Notes under the pieces: generated by a model | Told to the model about the DNA's origin: nothing | Databases searched by the model: none | What the model saw: the letters and a program-made list of their open reading frames with translations, nothing else | Position numbers and translations under genes: made by a program | Origin: Massilia kyonggiensis | GTDB taxonomy: Bacteria; Pseudomonadota; Gammaproteobacteria; Burkholderiales; Burkholderiaceae_D | NCBI RefSeq assembly: GCF_024756235.1 | Contig: NZ_JANUGY010000009.1 | Coordinates: 280,080-344,079, forward strand | DNA length: 64,000 nucleotides | Direction: 5' to 3' | Part shown: positions 28,593 to 38,301 of the stretch, piece by piece | Layout of the letters: each line of letters starts with the position of its first letter | Numbering within the stretch: the stretch's first letter is position 1

Positions 28593-30353
28593 TCAGCGCA
28601 CGCGCCGGTACAGGCGGAAGCGTTCGTCGCGGTCGGACGGGCGGCGGCCTTCCCACAGCAACGTCCAGTCGCGGCCGCGGAACGGCAGCGCCGCGCCGCC
28701 GCGCACGAGCGCGCCGTTCTGCATCGGGCCGGACTGGGCGGGCACCTTCTGGCCGACGCTGTCCTGCAGCAGCATGTAGCTGCACGCGCCGCCGTCGACG
28801 GGGGCGAACGGCAGGTGGCCGAAGTAGGCGAACGATGCACGCTGGGGCGCACCGACGTTCGTGTCGATGCAGTCGGCGCCGGCCGGCAGGCGCGCGGCGA
28901 TCTGCTGGGCCACGCTGGCGTAGCTCTTGCCGTAGTTGAGGTCCGGCAGGAACAGCGTCATCAGGAGGACCCACAGCAGGATCAGGCCGCCCGACGACAG
29001 CACGACGGCGCGCCACAGCACCGACGGCTGGCGCGACAGGCGCCAGTGCACGAGGAAGATCCAGCCGACCGTCGTCGCGGCCGCGACGAGGAAGGCGACG
29101 ATGCCGAATTCCGGCTTGAAGCCCGGGACCAGCTTGAGGGCGTTCTTGGCCAGCTGCGCGGGCCAGCCCGTCAGCTTGGCGATCCAGAACAGCCAGACGA
29201 GGCCGCCCAGCAGGGTCAGCACCATCACGGAGAACCAGTCGATCGCATTGATCGCGCCGCGCTTCATCGTCGGCAGGCCGAACGCGGCCATCAGCGCCAT
29301 CGGCGGCAGCAGTTTCAGCAGGTCGCCGCTTTCGGGAATCGGGTCGCACAGGATCACGAGCGTGAGCACGCCGACGAAAAAGGTCGGCAGGATGATGTGC
29401 AGCAGCCCGTGCTGGCGGCGCCAGGCCCAGGCGGCCCAGGCGGCGAACGGCCACGCCGGCCAGAAGTACCAGATACCGACGCGGAAGAAGGCCTTGATTG
29501 CATGCCAGCCCGGCACGCTCAGCTGTTCGGCATTCCACGCCAGCCAGCCGCTCACGGGCGACAGGCCGTACGGATGCGCCAGCGTGGCCGGGATGGCCCA
29601 CACGAGCGTGATGAGCAGCGCGGTGCCCGCGGCCTGGCCGAGATGGCGCAGCAGGGATGCCGACGGCAACTTGAGGAAGCGGATGCACAGGTAGAGCGCG
29701 GCCAGCAGGGCAAGCGGCGGAGCGTAGCCGCGCGTCAGCGTGAGCAGGCCCAGCGCGGTGCCGACGAGGACGGCGTTGCGGGGCGTGCTGTCTTCGATGT
29801 AGCGCACCGAACGGAACAGGAACCAGGACAGCAGCGCGCCCTGCAGGGTGACGGCCAGCGTCTCGTGGCTGTGCAGCAGCAGGCCCAGGCAGCCGAGGTA
29901 GATCAGGACGGCCGTGTCGGCCAGCGTGCGGCCGTAATCGTCCGGCTCGGGCTGGCCGCCGAAGGCCAGGCGCAGCGGCTGGGCTTCCGACCGCCGGCCC
30001 AGGTGGAATGCCGTGTGCCACAGCGACACCGTGCCCAGCACGAAGATGCCGATGGTCGAGATGCGCGCGCCGAGCACGTCGCCCACGAGCCAGCCGAACA
30101 GCTTGATGCACAGGGCGCCGAGCCAGAACGCCAGCGGCCCTTCCTCGGGCGCGGGCAGGCCCGCGATGTGCGGCATCAACCAGTCCTGGATGCCGCCGTG
30201 GGCCATCGTCCACATGATGCCGAAGCTGGCGGCGTCATCCTTCCACGGATCGCGCCCGATCAGGCCCGGCAGGATGTACAACAGGCCGAGTGCGTACAAA
30301 GCCCAGCGTGGCAGCGCGAGGGTGGCGGCGGCGGGTAGGCGGACGGGTTTCAT
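28593..30353 (-). CDS. Membrane glycosyltransferase of the ArnT/PMT type (GT39/GT83-like)
   Basis: 586 residues with about 11-13 transmembrane segments. The first periplasmic loop carries the acidic motif DPWKDDAASF (about 34-43), matching the catalytic loop of lipid-linked-sugar transferases such as ArnT. Such enzymes move a sugar from an undecaprenyl or dolichyl carrier onto lipid A, protein or glycan on the periplasmic side. A C-terminal soluble domain of about 110 residues (AGADCIDTNVGAPQRASFAYFG) follows. It converges with the PEP-CTERM gene, 4 bp apart. Substrate not predictable. Confidence 0.82.
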   Translation of the reverse strand: MKPVRLPAAATLALPRWALYALGLLYILPGLIGRDPWKDDAASFGIMWTMAHGGIQDWLMPHIAGLPAPEEGPLAFWLGALCIKLFGWLVGDVLGARISTIGIFVLGTVSLWHTAFHLGRRSEAQPLRLAFGGQPEPDDYGRTLADTAVLIYLGCLGLLLHSHETLAVTLQGALLSWFLFRSVRYIEDSTPRNAVLVGTALGLLTLTRGYAPPLALLAALYLCIRFLKLPSASLLRHLGQAAGTALLITLVWAIPATLAHPYGLSPVSGWLAWNAEQLSVPGWHAIKAFFRVGIWYFWPAWPFAAWAAWAWRRQHGLLHIILPTFFVGVLTLVILCDPIPESGDLLKLLPPMALMAAFGLPTMKRGAINAIDWFSVMVLTLLGGLVWLFWIAKLTGWPAQLAKNALKLVPGFKPEFGIVAFLVAAATTVGWIFLVHWRLSRQPSVLWRAVVLSSGGLILLWVLLMTLFLPDLNYGKSYASVAQQIAARLPAGADCIDTNVGAPQRASFAYFGHLPFAPVDGGACSYMLLQDSVGQKVPAQSGPMQNGALVRGGAALPFRGRDWTLLWEGRRPSDRDERFRLYRRVR

Positions 30354-30462
30354 CGATAGCGCGCGAAGTAATGCAATAAATTAATGTCGCGTAGTATAAG
30401 GGGACCGTGGCAAAGCGTCGCGGGGGTATTGCTACGAGGCGTAACGCGGGTGGGCGACGACG

Positions 30463-30513
30463 AAAAAAAAAGGAAGCCCCTGGGCTTCCTTTGGGGAAGC
30501 CCGAAGGCTTCCC
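30463..30513 (-). terminator. Tandem hairpins and terminator after rpmE2
   Basis: In the minus direction a first hairpin (GGGAAGCC 30494-30501 with GGCTTCCC 30506-30513) is followed by a second (GGAAGCCC 30472-30479 with GGGCTTCC 30482-30489) and then nine T. The arms are nearly the same sequence, so the hairpins can also pair with each other. Confidence 0.85.
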
Positions 30514-30534
30514 GAGTGTTCGCTCGTCGGGGAC

Positions 30535-30804
30535 TTAGCCGTTGGCGACGCTGGTCTTCGAACCGACCGAGCCGAACTTCTGGCGGAATTTTTCAACGCG
30601 GCCAGCGGTGTCGACGATCTTGTGCTTGCCGGTAAAGAACGGGTGCGATTCAGCGGACACCTCGATCTTGACCAGCGGGTACTCTTTACCTTCGAAATTG
30701 ATGGTTTCGCGGGTAGCGATGGTCGAACGGGTGATGAATTTGAAATCGCAGGACAGGTCGTGGAACACGACTTCGCGGTAATCCGGATGGATATCGGTCT
30801 TCAT
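30535..30804 (-). CDS. rpmE2: 50S ribosomal protein L31, type B
   Basis: 89 residues from ATG 30804; the longer frame adds 12 residues not found in L31. It begins MKTDIHPDYREVVFHDLSC and contains ESHPFFTGKHKIVDTAGRVEKF, the type B signature. The zinc-binding cysteine pairs of type A L31 are absent; type B proteins substitute for type A under zinc limitation, though in many betaproteobacteria type B is the only L31. Own terminator directly downstream. Confidence 0.95.
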   Translation of the reverse strand: MKTDIHPDYREVVFHDLSCDFKFITRSTIATRETINFEGKEYPLVKIEVSAESHPFFTGKHKIVDTAGRVEKFRQKFGSVGSKTSVANG

Positions 30805-30957
30805 GGTTTTGCCTCGGTTAAGTTGGTAGCCAAACGGCACTTCGTCGGTCGACCTGCTTCTTGACCCGATTGCCGATCACTTGCCAGGGTTGGATACGGA
30901 ACCGGCGATTATAAGCCAGCCCTGCACCCAAGGCAACCGTTGCAGTTTCGGCACCGT

Positions 30958-31230
30958 TCAGGCGCCGTGCAGGCGCGACATCATGGTGAGGATCATGCCG
31001 CCGAAGCCGATGACCATGGTGATGGCGGTTGCTGCCATCCACTTGCTCAGGTGGGCCGATTCGCCATGGATGTCGGCCTTGAGTTCGGCCTTCAGGTCCG
31101 CCAGGTCTGCTTTGTTGGGTAACATGGTCAGCGTGGTGTCGAAGCGGGTTTCGAGAACCGTCAGCCGGCGGTCGAGCACGACGTCCTTATCGTGCCGTGC
31201 CGGGACGTCGTGTAAATCGTTGAAGATCAT
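30958..31230 (-). CDS. Small coiled-coil/membrane protein of unknown function
   Basis: 90 residues from ATG 31230, which has AAGGAGG at 6-bp spacing; upstream in-frame starts lack one. Residues 15-60 are charged and helical (RLTVLETRFDTTLTML, ADLADLKAELKADIHGE), and a single C-terminal transmembrane helix follows (about 66-86, ATAITMVIGFGGMILTMM). The layout resembles small tail-anchored coiled-coil proteins. No family named. Confidence 0.65.
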   Translation of the reverse strand: MIFNDLHDVPARHDKDVVLDRRLTVLETRFDTTLTMLPNKADLADLKAELKADIHGESAHLSKWMAATAITMVIGFGGMILTMMSRLHGA

Positions 31231-31314
31231 CTTGGCCTCCTTGGTTGTCGTGCCGCGGATTTTCCGCGCCCTGACGCCCCTCGGCTTGATCTGCATGAAT
31301 CGTAGCGCATAAAA

Positions 31315-31345
31315 CAAAAAAGGCGAGTACGACTCGCCTTTTCCG
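31315..31345 (-). terminator. Rho-independent terminator after rho
   Basis: Stem AGGCGAGT (31321-31328) with ACTCGCCT (31332-31339), 3-nt loop. In the minus direction it runs into six T. The other side ends in CTTTT, so it may also work on the plus strand. Confidence 0.85.
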
Positions 31346-31366
31346 TTCGATGCCAGGGCTGGAGGA

Positions 31367-32629
<1,263 letters not shown>

Positions 32630-32765
32630 GTGTCGGGTGTCCCGTGACGGGAAAGTAAAGGTAGGGGAGGGAACTGCGTGGGTTAATCAAAGGGAGGATC
32701 GGAATCGATCGTCTACCCGGGCCGGAACAGGCGGCAGTGCGGGCGCGCTGCCGCCACCAATGGTA

Positions 32766-33092
32766 TCAGATGTTGCTATCGATGAAAGCAGTCAGCTGGC
32801 CTTTCGCCATTGCGCCGACTTTCTGGGCCGCTGCGACACCGTTCTTGAACAGGATCAGCGTGGGGATGCCGCGGATGCCGAACTTGGCCGGAACGGCCTG
32901 GTTCGCGTCGACGTCCATCTTCGCGATCAGCAGCTTGCCATCGTATTCTTTCGCGACTTCTTCCAGGATCGGTGCAATCATCTTGCAGGGGCCGCACCAC
33001 TCGGCCCAGAAGTCGACCAGGACCGGGCGCTCGGACTTGAGCACGTCGGTTTCGAAAGATGCATCGCTGATGTGTTTGATGTTTTCGCTCAT
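32766..33092 (-). CDS. trxA: Thioredoxin
   Basis: 108 residues, the exact size of TrxA, cytoplasmic. The active site WCGPCK is at about 32-37 and the cis-proline segment RGIPTLILFKNG at about 74-85. It reduces protein disulfides such as those of ribonucleotide reductase, methionine sulfoxide reductase and peroxiredoxins, and is itself reduced by TrxB. Lies directly upstream of rho. Confidence 0.98.
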   Translation of the reverse strand: MSENIKHISDASFETDVLKSERPVLVDFWAEWCGPCKMIAPILEEVAKEYDGKLLIAKMDVDANQAVPAKFGIRGIPTLILFKNGVAAAQKVGAMAKGQLTAFIDSNI

Positions 33093-33351
33093 GTTTTCCT
33101 CAATGAGAGGTAGGTCAATTTAACGCCTGCAGGTCTTTCGTGGACCTCTCGTCGATCCTGCTCGGTAGTGTCTTGCTGCACAAAGGTGGTGCCAATGTGT
33201 GCAATATTCAATAGTGGAAGAGCTGCAAGAGGATGTCAGGCGGGGTTTAATCGGAATAATAACCGATTTTTTTGGAACGTGTTCGTGAGCTTTGTACAAA
33301 ATCTCAACATGCTCAAGGTTCCTGATTGACCTCACCAATTATCACATTAAC

Positions 33352-34071
33352 TTAGCCGACGCTGCCCGTAAATTTATATAAATGTCCCGGGTGCCACATC
33401 GTCACGACGGAGGCCACCCGGCCACTCGACGTCGTGCGGCGCTTGAGCACGAGGCACGACGTGCCGGGTGCGATGCCGAGCATCTCCGCCACCTCGCGCG
33501 GGGCCGGCAGCGCTTCGATGCTGTAGGTGGCGCCCTGCAGCGGCGCTGCCTCCATCAGGTGTTCGTTGGGTGTGATGCGCGCGAAGTCCTGTTCCAGGTA
33601 GGCGGGCGCGCAGGCCGGGTTGACCCAGCGGTCCTCGACCTGGATCGGCTGGCCGTTCTCGTCGTGCACGATCAGCGAATGGAACAGCGGCGTGCCGGGT
33701 TCCAGGTCGAACTGGCGCGCCAGCGCCTCGCCCGCCGGGCTTTGTTCCAGCAGGCGCGGATGGCTCGCATGCACGTGGCCGCGGGCGCGCACCTCGTCGG
33801 CGATGTTGCGGATCTCGACCAGCGTCGCCTGGTACTTCTGCGGCGCGACATAGGTGCCCGACCCCTGGCGGCGCGTGAGCACCTGTTCCGCCGTCAGCTC
33901 GCGCACGGCGCGGTTGACGGTCATGCGCGAGACGCCAAACTGGCGCACGAGCGCCTGCTCGGACGGCACCAGGTCGCCTTCCTTCCAGCGGCCCGACGCG
34001 ATCTCGCCGAGCAGATAATCCTTGATACGCTGGAAAATGGGGGTGCTGTCTTGCGCGATCTGTTCGTCCAA
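33352..34071 (-). CDS. hutC: Histidine utilization repressor HutC (GntR family)
   Basis: 239 residues. Winged-helix GntR domain at residues 12-75 (IKDYLLGEIASGRWKEGDLVPSEQALVRQFGVSR in parts, MTVNRAVRELTAEQVLTRRQGSGTYVAP) and a UTRA effector domain at 95-235 (VHASHPRLLEQSPAGE, IQVEDRWVNPACAPAYLEQD, LVLKRRTTSSGRVASVV). The HutC subgroup is bound by urocanate and releases hut promoters. The hut structural genes lie 6.6 kb away (40685-47943), with unrelated genes between. A HutC-type operator is present in the hutU promoter. Confidence 0.92.
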   Translation of the reverse strand: MDEQIAQDSTPIFQRIKDYLLGEIASGRWKEGDLVPSEQALVRQFGVSRMTVNRAVRELTAEQVLTRRQGSGTYVAPQKYQATLVEIRNIADEVRARGHVHASHPRLLEQSPAGEALARQFDLEPGTPLFHSLIVHDENGQPIQVEDRWVNPACAPAYLEQDFARITPNEHLMEAAPLQGATYSIEALPAPREVAEMLGIAPGTSCLVLKRRTTSSGRVASVVTMWHPGHLYKFTGSVG

Positions 34072-34201
34072 ACTACTCTCCGGAATCTGTCACCTCGTCG
34101 GGGAGGCGACATTCTAGCATCGCGAATTCGAAAGCAAGACCCGAAGTGTTTGCCGCAACGCCCGCGCTTACGATGGGGCCATCGAGAATCTGGAGACCGA
34201 G

Positions 34202-35284
34202 ATGAACACCGCCACCATCCATCGACCTGCTGCCGCTTACGTCACCGACGACGAGCGCTGGGCCGCCGTGGTCGCCCGCGCGCGCGAGGCCGACGGCCAG
34301 TTTTATTATTCCGTGCGCAGCACCGGCGTGTACTGCCGGCCCTCGTGCCCGTCGCGCACGCCGCGCCGCGCCAACGTCGCTTTTCACGCGACGCCGCACG
34401 ATGCCGAGGCCGCGGGCTTCCGCGCCTGCCTGCGCTGCCGCCCGGACGCGCCGCCGCTGGCCGAACGCCAGGCCGAGGCCGTGGCGAAGGCCTGCCGCCT
34501 GATCGAGGCCGCCGAGGAGGAACCGGACCTCGCCAGCCTGGCCGAAGCCTGCGGCATGAGCCGCTTCCACTTCCACCGTATCTTCAAGGCGCACACGGGC
34601 ATCACGCCGAAGGCCTATGCGGCGGCGCGCCGGGCCGAGCGCCTGAAGCAGGGCCTCGCACAGGCGGGCACCGTCACCGCGGCCGCCTACGATGCCGGCT
34701 TCAATTCGAGCGGCCGTTTCTATGCCGCGTCGTCCGGCGTGCTGGGCATGACGCCGAAGCGTTATCGCGCGGGCGGCGGCGGGGAGGCCATCCGCTTCGC
34801 CGTGGCGCAGTGCTCGCTGGGCGCGCTGCTCGTCGCCGCGACCGGCAAGGGCATCTGCTGCATCCTGCTGGGCGACGATCCGGACGCGCTCGTGCGCGAC
34901 CTGCAGGACCGTTTCCCGAAGGCCGACCTGATCGGCGCCGAACCCGGCTTCGAACGCACGGTGGCGCAGGTCGTCGCCTTCGTCGAGGCGCCGCGCCTCG
35001 GGCTCGACCTGCCGCTCGACGTGCGCGGGACCGCCTTCCAGCAGCGCGTGTGGCAGGCACTGCGCCAGATCCCGGCGGGGCGGACGGTCGGCTACGCCGA
35101 ACTGGCCGCACGCCTCGGCATGCCGCAGGGCGCGCGCGCCATCGCCGGCGCCTGCGCCGCCAATCCGGTGGCGGTGGCGATTCCCTGCCACCGTGTCGTG
35201 CGCAACGACGGCTCGATCTCCGGCTACCGCTGGGGCGTCGAACGCAAGCAGGCGCTGCTCAAGCGCGAAGCCGAGGCGTCATGA
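34202..35284 (+). CDS. ada: Ada: DNA methylation sensor, AraC-type activator and O6-methylguanine-DNA methyltransferase
   Basis: 360 residues, full-length Ada. The N-terminal zinc domain has the four cysteines in STGVYCRPSCPSRTPRR and FRACLRCRPD, one of which takes methyl groups from phosphotriesters. A middle AraC helix-turn-helix (LASLAEACGMSRFHFHRIFK, AAYDAGFNSSGRFYAASS) binds DNA. The C-terminal MGMT domain has the suicide cysteine in VAIPCHRVV (about residue 328). Self-methylation turns Ada into an activator of the adaptive response. The following gene overlaps it by four bases and likely belongs to the same regulon. Confidence 0.96.
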   Translation: MNTATIHRPAAAYVTDDERWAAVVARAREADGQFYYSVRSTGVYCRPSCPSRTPRRANVAFHATPHDAEAAGFRACLRCRPDAPPLAERQAEAVAKACRLIEAAEEEPDLASLAEACGMSRFHFHRIFKAHTGITPKAYAAARRAERLKQGLAQAGTVTAAAYDAGFNSSGRFYAASSGVLGMTPKRYRAGGGGEAIRFAVAQCSLGALLVAATGKGICCILLGDDPDALVRDLQDRFPKADLIGAEPGFERTVAQVVAFVEAPRLGLDLPLDVRGTAFQQRVWQALRQIPAGRTVGYAELAARLGMPQGARAIAGACAANPVAVAIPCHRVVRNDGSISGYRWGVERKQALLKREAEAS

Positions 35285-35967
35285 GTATCGACTGGGACCG
35301 CGTCGCCGACGACCTCGACGCCTTCGGCTGCGCCGTGCTGCCTTCGCTGCTGGATGCGGACCAGTGCGCGGCGTATGCGGCCGGCTACACGAACGATGGG
35401 TTATTCCGAAGCCGCGTCGTGATGGAGCGCCACGGCTTCGGGCGCGGAGAATATCGCTATTACGCGTACCCGCTGCCGCCCGGCCTGGCGGACTTGCGCA
35501 CGGCGCTGTACCCGCCGCTGGCGCGCATCGCCAACCGCTGGCAGGCCGCGCTCGGTCTGGAGGAACGCTACCCGGACGCGCACGCCGACTACCTGGCGCG
35601 CTGCCACGCGGCCGGCCAGCTGCGCCCGACACCGTTGCTGCTGCAATACGGTGAGGGCGACTACAACTGCCTGCACCAGGACCTGTACGGCGACTTCGTC
35701 TTCCCGTTACAGGTGGCCGTACTGCTGTCGCGCCCCGGCGTGGATTTCGGCGGCGGCGAATTCGTCCTGACGGAACAGCGTCCGCGCATGCAGTCGCGCG
35801 TCGAAGTGGTGCCGCTGGGGCAGGGCGACGCCGTCGTCTTCCCCGTGCACACACGCCCCGTTAACGGCACACGCGGCATCTACCGCGTCAACATGCGCCA
35901 CGGCGTGAGCCGCGTGCGCAGCGGGCAGCGGCATACGCTCGGGATCATCTTCCACGACGCCGCTTGA
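35281..35967 (+). CDS. 2-oxoglutarate/Fe(II)-dependent oxygenase (Ada-associated)
   Basis: 228 residues from ATG 35281 in the ATGA overlap with ada. The iron-binding HxD is in NCLHQDLYGD (about 126-128), the distal His is in VVFPVHTRPV, and a 2OG-binding Arg is in the C-terminal YRVNMRHGVSRVRSG. Proteins of this group (often called AlkB-like or oxygenase-NA) frequently follow ada. Oxidative removal of alkyl groups from DNA is the natural guess, but the sequence is distinct from classical AlkB, so I give no gene name. Confidence 0.82.
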   Translation: MSIDWDRVADDLDAFGCAVLPSLLDADQCAAYAAGYTNDGLFRSRVVMERHGFGRGEYRYYAYPLPPGLADLRTALYPPLARIANRWQAALGLEERYPDAHADYLARCHAAGQLRPTPLLLQYGEGDYNCLHQDLYGDFVFPLQVAVLLSRPGVDFGGGEFVLTEQRPRMQSRVEVVPLGQGDAVVFPVHTRPVNGTRGIYRVNMRHGVSRVRSGQRHTLGIIFHDAA

Positions 35968-36019
35968 AAATTCGGGGTCAGAGCACATTTCCGGCAAAAT
36001 TCGGGGTCAGAGCGCATTT
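35968..36019. repeat. Left REP pair flanking the RAYT gene
   Basis: Two 23-bp copies (35968-35990 and 35997-36019), differing by one base, of a unit whose core is TCGGGGTCAGAGC. The same unit occurs inverted on the other side of the transposase gene. Confidence 0.88.
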
Positions 36020-36720
36020 CAGGACAATTGTTTTTCGCCGCTGCGAGGTCTTCCAGGACGACGCTGCACCGGCGGACGCCCTGACGCATGTGTGACCTCC
36101 TCGAGAAACGATGCGGGCCCGAGCGGCCGGCTGCTGTTGCCGGCGTGCCGGATCTCTGCGAGCAATTGCTCCGACAAGTCGTCAAGGAAGAGGTGGCGAT
36201 AGGCCGCGCGCCGGTCGACGTCGTGCGTGCCCAGGCTGGCATAGACCACATGCGGCGTCACCAGCGGGTCGTCGGCGCCCAGCGCGTTCGCGCGATAGCT
36301 CGACCACGGATAAGCCTCCGGCGTCTCGACCATGCGTGCCCGAACGGGGTTCAGTTCGATGTAGCGCTGGCAGACGAGCAGATATCGTTCGGTGTCCACG
36401 AGGCAGGATCGGAACCGTCCTTCCCATAACGTCCCACTGCGTCCGTGCCGGCGATTGAAATACTGGACGTAATGCTGACCGAGCCGTCGCATGAGGTCGC
36501 TTGGACCCGTACGGCTGCCTGTCGACAGCAGTAAATGAACGTGATTAGTCATAAGCACGTAGGCATGGATATGGCAGGCGGCCTCGGCCGCATACTTGCG
36601 CAGCAGCGTCAAATAGACCAGGTAGTCAGTAGTTCCCGCAAAGCAGGGACCGCGATTGTTTCCGCGTTGGATGATGTGAAGCGGCACCGCGGGCAGGATC
36701 AGGCGTGTATGTCGTGACAT
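36019..36720 (-). CDS. REP-associated tyrosine transposase (RAYT, IS200-like)
   Basis: 233 residues. Y1-transposase fold: HIIQRGNNRGPCF (about 15-27), the HUH motif in MTNHVHLLLS (about 57-66), and the catalytic Tyr in the HYVQYFNRRHGRSGTLWEGRFR segment. RAYTs are single-copy domesticated relatives of IS200 that nick single-stranded REP elements. Two REP units lie on each side in inverted orientation, the expected substrates. It separates the ada operon from the gene at 36983. Confidence 0.92.
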   Translation of the reverse strand: MSRHTRLILPAVPLHIIQRGNNRGPCFAGTTDYLVYLTLLRKYAAEAACHIHAYVLMTNHVHLLLSTGSRTGPSDLMRRLGQHYVQYFNRRHGRSGTLWEGRFRSCLVDTERYLLVCQRYIELNPVRARMVETPEAYPWSSYRANALGADDPLVTPHVVYASLGTHDVDRRAAYRHLFLDDLSEQLLAEIRHAGNSSRPLGPASFLEEVTHASGRPPVQRRPGRPRSGEKQLS

Positions 36721-36810
36721 GGCAGGCGTGAATGAGTGAAAGTCACGACCTTAGCCAAGACGCGTTCGCAGCCATGGATACGGCTCAATTGAGCGCATGC
36801 CGTTGCAGCA

Positions 36811-36862
36811 AAATGTGCTCTGACCCCGAATTTCAGGAAAAATGTGCTCTGACCCCGAATTT
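36811..36862. repeat. Right REP pair flanking the RAYT gene (inverted)
   Basis: Two 23-bp copies (36811-36833 and 36840-36862), each the exact reverse complement of the left unit at 35968-35990. The spacing between units (6 bp) is the same as on the left. Confidence 0.88.
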
Positions 36863-36982
36863 ATGAAATGTGCTAAGGGAAGTAGAATTTTTACCAGGCA
36901 TTAGGCATGCATACGTTTCCGTCGTAGCATCGACGAACCTGCACCTCAGCAGGCATACAACGACAATCCAAAGGAGACAACC

Positions 36983-37483
36983 ATGAGCGTATCGCGTCGC
37001 CTGTTCCTGGCCGCCCTCGGCGTGGCCGGTGTGTCCGGCGGGAGCCTGGCCCGGGCCGGGGACCTGCCGCAACCCCTCGTCATTTACGATGACGAATTGA
37101 AGAACGGGTTTCAGAACTGGAGCTGGGCCAAGACGCAGTTGGCGGTGCCGGTCGGTAACGGCAAGCCGATCCGCGTCGAAGGCGAGCCGTGGAGCGCGCT
37201 TGCGCTGCACCATGAGCCGTTTTCCACCGAGGGTTACAGCAAGCTGACCTTCGTCATCAACGGCGGCATGAACGGCGGCCAGACGCTGATGGTCAAGGCG
37301 ATGGCCGACGGCAAGGCGATCGAGGCCGACTTCGCCATCCAGCTCAAGGCGAAGACGTGGGCCGCCGTCGAAGTGCCGCTGAAGGACATCAACGCGGCCG
37401 GGAAAACCATCGATACCCTCATCTGGCAGGGCCAGGGCGCCGCCTACCCGGCCTACTACATCACGCGCATCCAGCTCGAGTAA
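36983..37483 (+). CDS. Tat-exported protein of unknown function, carbohydrate-binding-like fold
   Basis: 166 residues. The N-terminus SVSRRLFLAALGVAGVSG has a twin-arginine motif followed by a hydrophobic stretch and an ARA cleavage site (about residue 25), so export by Tat is likely. The mature part alternates beta strands (VIYDDELKNGFQNWSWAKTQ, GYSKLTFVINGGMNGGQ, AVEVPLKDINAAGKTIDTLI) and resembles beta-sandwich carbohydrate-binding modules. AAGGAG lies before the start. It converges with the GST gene. No enzymatic residues are evident. Confidence 0.75.
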   Translation: MSVSRRLFLAALGVAGVSGGSLARAGDLPQPLVIYDDELKNGFQNWSWAKTQLAVPVGNGKPIRVEGEPWSALALHHEPFSTEGYSKLTFVINGGMNGGQTLMVKAMADGKAIEADFAIQLKAKTWAAVEVPLKDINAAGKTIDTLIWQGQGAAYPAYYITRIQLE

Positions 37484-37489
37484 GCACGG

Positions 37490-38128
37490 TCACGGCAGTT
37501 CGCCGCCCGAAAACGGATCGATCGAGTACGGGTACACGGTGCCGAGGAACCCCGGCTGTGCGCGCACGTCGGCAATCCAGCGGACGATGCCGGGATAGTC
37601 CGACAGCGCAAGCCCGGCTTCGTCGGTCCGGTGCACGTACGCGAACAACGACATGTCGGCGATCGTGTAGGCGGCGCCCGCAATGAAAGTACGCGTTTCC
37701 AGCTCGCGGTCGAGGATCGCCAGCGCCTTGCCCGCGACGCGGCGCAGACGGTCGACCAGCGCCGGCGCGCGCCGCGCCAGCTTGCCCGTCAGCGTCCAGT
37801 GGCGCAGGGTGGCGATCGACGCCACGTAATCCTGTTCGAACGACAGCCATTGCTGCACCTTTGCCTGGCCGAACGGATCGGACGGCAGGTAGCGTGTGCC
37901 GTGCGCCAGGTACGCCAGGATGGCGTTCGACTCGGCCAGCGTGCGGCCGTCCTCAAGGAGCAGCGCGGGCACGGCGCCGGTCGGATTCACCGCGAGGAAG
38001 TCGGAGCGCTGGCCTTCGCCTTCGAAGATGCGGACGATCTCCGTGCGATAGGGGATGTCGAGATGGTTCAGCAGCAGGCGGATTTTCCAGGCGTTCTGCG
38101 AGGGCAGGTAATCGTACAGGGTAAGCAT
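37490..38128 (-). CDS. Glutathione S-transferase family protein
   Basis: 212 residues from ATG 38128, preceded by AAGGAG; the longer frame adds a polar extension with no GST similarity. The N-terminal thioredoxin-like domain (YDYLPSQNAWKIRLLLNHL, NPTGAVPALLLEDGRTLAESNAIL with cis-Pro and the glutathione-binding E-S) and the all-helical C-terminal domain (FIAGAAYTIADMSLFAYVH) are complete. Conjugates or reduces electrophiles with glutathione; substrate unknown. Divergent from the amidohydrolase. Confidence 0.92.
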   Translation of the reverse strand: MLTLYDYLPSQNAWKIRLLLNHLDIPYRTEIVRIFEGEGQRSDFLAVNPTGAVPALLLEDGRTLAESNAILAYLAHGTRYLPSDPFGQAKVQQWLSFEQDYVASIATLRHWTLTGKLARRAPALVDRLRRVAGKALAILDRELETRTFIAGAAYTIADMSLFAYVHRTDEAGLALSDYPGIVRWIADVRAQPGFLGTVYPYSIDPFSGGELP

Positions 38129-38301
38129 CGTTGGTCTCCTTGAATCGGACCACGATTGGACCACCGTACGACACGCCGTATCCTCCGGTTCTTGCCATCG
38201 AATCGATGGCACGACGATTGACCACAATGTAAATTTCGATACACTCTGTTTCTTGCTAATGAGCCGTACCCCGGTTCATCGATCACAAGAACGGAGACCC
38301 C

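Noticed and set aside
32630..32765. Riboswitch in the rho leader
   Set aside because: The 136-bp gap between trxA and rho shows no known riboswitch core; simple Rho autoregulation is a sufficient explanation.
33120..33338. 72-codon frame upstream of trxA
   Set aside because: No family and atypical composition; it occupies the probable trxA promoter region.
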